From Chaenocephalus aceratus (lineage: Eukaryota > Chordata > Actinopteri > Perciformes > Channichthyidae): 64,000 nucleotides of DNA. The DNA lies in contig CM043797.1 in assembly GCA_023974075.1 (NCBI GenBank), positions 38,010,645-38,074,644 on the forward strand. The letters run 5' to 3'. Below are positions 52,501 to 55,500 of this stretch, piece after piece; position 1 is the first letter of the stretch, and the number at the start of each line of letters is the position of its first letter. The notes under the pieces were generated by a model. It had not been told where the DNA came from. It made no database searches and saw nothing but the letters and a program-made list of their open reading frames with translations. The translations under genes and the position numbers were made by a program.

Positions 52501-55500
52501 CATTTAACATCACAATCACTGAGAGAAAACATTTTGAATGACACTTTAGCGTGAGTCACCGGCACCTGCAGGGAGACATGTTATCGCCAAAGTATATATT
52601 TTTTAATAATACTAAGACTTAATAGCTGCCCAAATGAACACAGGGTCAATTTCAGAGATGTAAAGAAAACACTCATATCAGGTAGAAAAAGTTGATTAAC
52701 AACGTGAGTCACCGGCACCTGCACGGAGATACGTTATCTTTCAACCATCTCGTATTTTCGTACCAAGACACAATCCAAAATAGCTGCCAAATGAACACTT
52801 GACCAAGATCAGAGAGGTAGGAGAAAACACTCGTATCGGGTAGAAAGAGTTCATTTGACAGATAAGGATCAACATCAACGCAAACCAAGCTCAACATTCT
52901 TGGTGTGAAATTCTTCTTGCTTCTTTTTAAAAAGCTTATTTAGTTTGCATCCACAGGTGTTTGACTGCACTTGCTATTCATTTGAATCTTAATTCAGGAG
53001 AGAAACGCCACATTTCTCCTGGATATGCTTTTAAGAGAAACAAATGGAGGAGTCTCCACCGCCCTTCACCCCCCCCTATCACCTCTGAGGATACTCTTCC
53101 TTCACCCCCCCTATCACCTCTGAGGATACTCTAACTCCTTCACCCCACAGCTCTCTCTACTCTCCGTTCACACTTTCACCCTCGCCCACCCTCCTGGGGA
53201 TCGCTGACCACACGAAGGAGATACAGAGGGTTGGCACTGATTCCTTCCTGGAGTTCAAAGACCAAACTAAGGCGATACGCAGGGTTGGCAGCATGTCCTC
53301 TACCCCCACACCATCTCCCCCGTCTCCTTCACCGTGCCTACGTCAACCACCTCCCCCCCTAGCAGCATGTCCTCTACCCCCGCACCATCTCCCCCGTCTC
53401 CATCACCGTGCCTACGTCAACCACCTCCCCCCCTGGCAGCATGTCCTCTACCCCCGCACCATCTCCCCCGTCTCCATCACCGTGCCTACGTCAACCACCT
53501 CCCCCCCCTGGCAGCATGTCCTCTACCCCCGCACCATCTCCCCTGTCTCCATCACCGTGCCTACGTCAACCACCTCCCCTCCCTTCAAGAAAGCATCTGC
53601 AGTCTCCGAAGCCTGATAAGGATGTGTGTGTACAAAATGCAACAAACTCTTACTGATATGTGCTGGGTCCAGGCTCAAGGGCGTATGGCACTCAACTCTT
53701 TCCAGGACATGCCGGGGCCCTGCCTGCCAGTAGCTTTGCCGATATCTGTGTTGATAGGTAATAGATTAAGAGCGGTGAATCAGCTTAGAAACGGGAAGTG
53801 CTCAAACGTTCGTGTGAGTTTATCAAATTTAGCAGTGATTCCATGTCAGCCACAGCTTGTCACAAAACATATTACTGATAGTGTGTTTAACTTTAACTAG
53901 CTTTATTAAATGTCAGGTCTCTGGCAGGAAAAACATTTTTAATCAATGATTTTATCACTGAGCACAATCTCGATTTTATGTTTTTTAACGTAAACTTGGA
54001 TTGAACAAAATAACAGTGCAGCTGTTCTTATCGAATCAACCCCTCCCAACTTTAGTTTTATGAGTCAGGAAAGAATGCATAAGAAAGGGGGTGGAGTTGC
54101 TATTTTGGGACTTTCGGAAACCGTTCTAAATTGGTTTGAATCCTACTTAAAGGACAGAAACAACTTTGTTTCTATAGGTAAATACACATCTGAGTGTGGG
54201 GTTCCTCAAGGCTCCATCTTGGGGCCTCTTCTCTTTAACGTCTACATGCTACCACTTTCTCAGATAATGAAAAACAACATAAGTTACCATAGCTATGCAG
54301 ATGACACACACATTTACGTAACAACTTCACCAGGAGACTATGCTCCAATTCAAACACTGAGTAAGTGCATTGAACAAATCAATGACTGGATGTGTCAGAA
54401 CTTTCTCCAATTAAACAAAGATAAAACTGAGGTAATGGTTTTTGGAGCCAAGGCAGAACGTTTAAAAGTTAGCGCTGAGCTTCAGTCTGCAATGTTCAAA
54501 CCAACAGATAAAGCCAGAAATCTAGGTGTAGTCATGGACTCTGACCTGAGTTTCAACAGTCACATTAAAACAGTTACTAAATCAGCCTACTATCACCTAA
54601 AGAACATATCTAGGATTAAAAGACTAATGTCACAGCAGGATTTGGAAAAACGTGTCCATGCTTTTATCTTCAGTAGACTCGACTACTGCAATGGTGTCTT
54701 CACAGGTCTCACTAAAACATCTATTAGGAAGCTGCAGCTGATTCAGAACGCCGCTGCTCGAGTCCTCACTAACACTAAGAAAGTGGATCACATCACTCCA
54801 GTTCTGAAGTCTTTACACTGGCTTCCTGTGTGTCAGGAAGTGAAATAGAGGGATATGAGACATGGCTAGAATGGGTGATCTGTTTGGTATTTTGAGCAAA
54901 ACACTTCATAGACATGTTTTTTATATATTTTTATATATCTGAGATCTATGTTATTGCCTAAAGATAGCATGATAGGTGACCTTTAAGTCAGTGTGAAACG
55001 TTTAGTTTTTGGGGTATTTGTCCTACATTTTCTTAATAATTTAGCTCATAAAAGCACAAGCGTGGCTCTACTGGATTTCTGTTTTTATCTCAAATTCGAA
55101 TATTGAATATCTCAGATTATGGTAGAGAAATACAAAAGAAAAGGAATTCCAGGATGGCTGGATAGTTCAACAACAATGCCATCCCCTTGATCTCCTCGTT
55201 TCAAAACTCTAGCTCCAATAAAGCTCTGACCCCAAACATGCCAAAATAAATGATTTATCCTTAGTCTCTCTTACTTTCCAAGGCAAACTTTTATAATTTA
55301 GGGTTTATCTATCAATGTCTTCTCTCCCCAGATGTCTCAGTGATCCCCCCCCCCCTCTGTGTGTGAGATCCTCTAACACTTGTTGCTCTCTCCTCTCTCA
55401 GCACCGTGCTGGCCAACCTGCAGCTGGACATCGACTGTGACCGCGAGACGGAGAGGATCTTCTCCCTGCTCTCCGCAAACGATGCCAAGCTGCAGAACAT

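Larger units (their letters stand above)
52274..55401 (+). other. rasa2: rasa2 intron 21
   Basis: 3.1 kb. It has a triplicated donor-proximal segment (52274-52870), two 40-bp C-rich repeats (53064-53145), a 74-bp array (53289-53590), an L2 LINE with an internal deletion (about 53640-54835) and a MITE end (54836-54986). Confidence 0.85.

Noticed and set aside
53293..53900. Proline-rich protein of up to 188 codons
   Set aside because: The 74-bp array keeps all forward frames open; composition follows the repeat and there is no conserved domain.
54060..54848. Functional host reverse-transcriptase-like gene
   Set aside because: It is a piece of an L2 LINE lacking most of the endonuclease and the 3' end, located in an intron.
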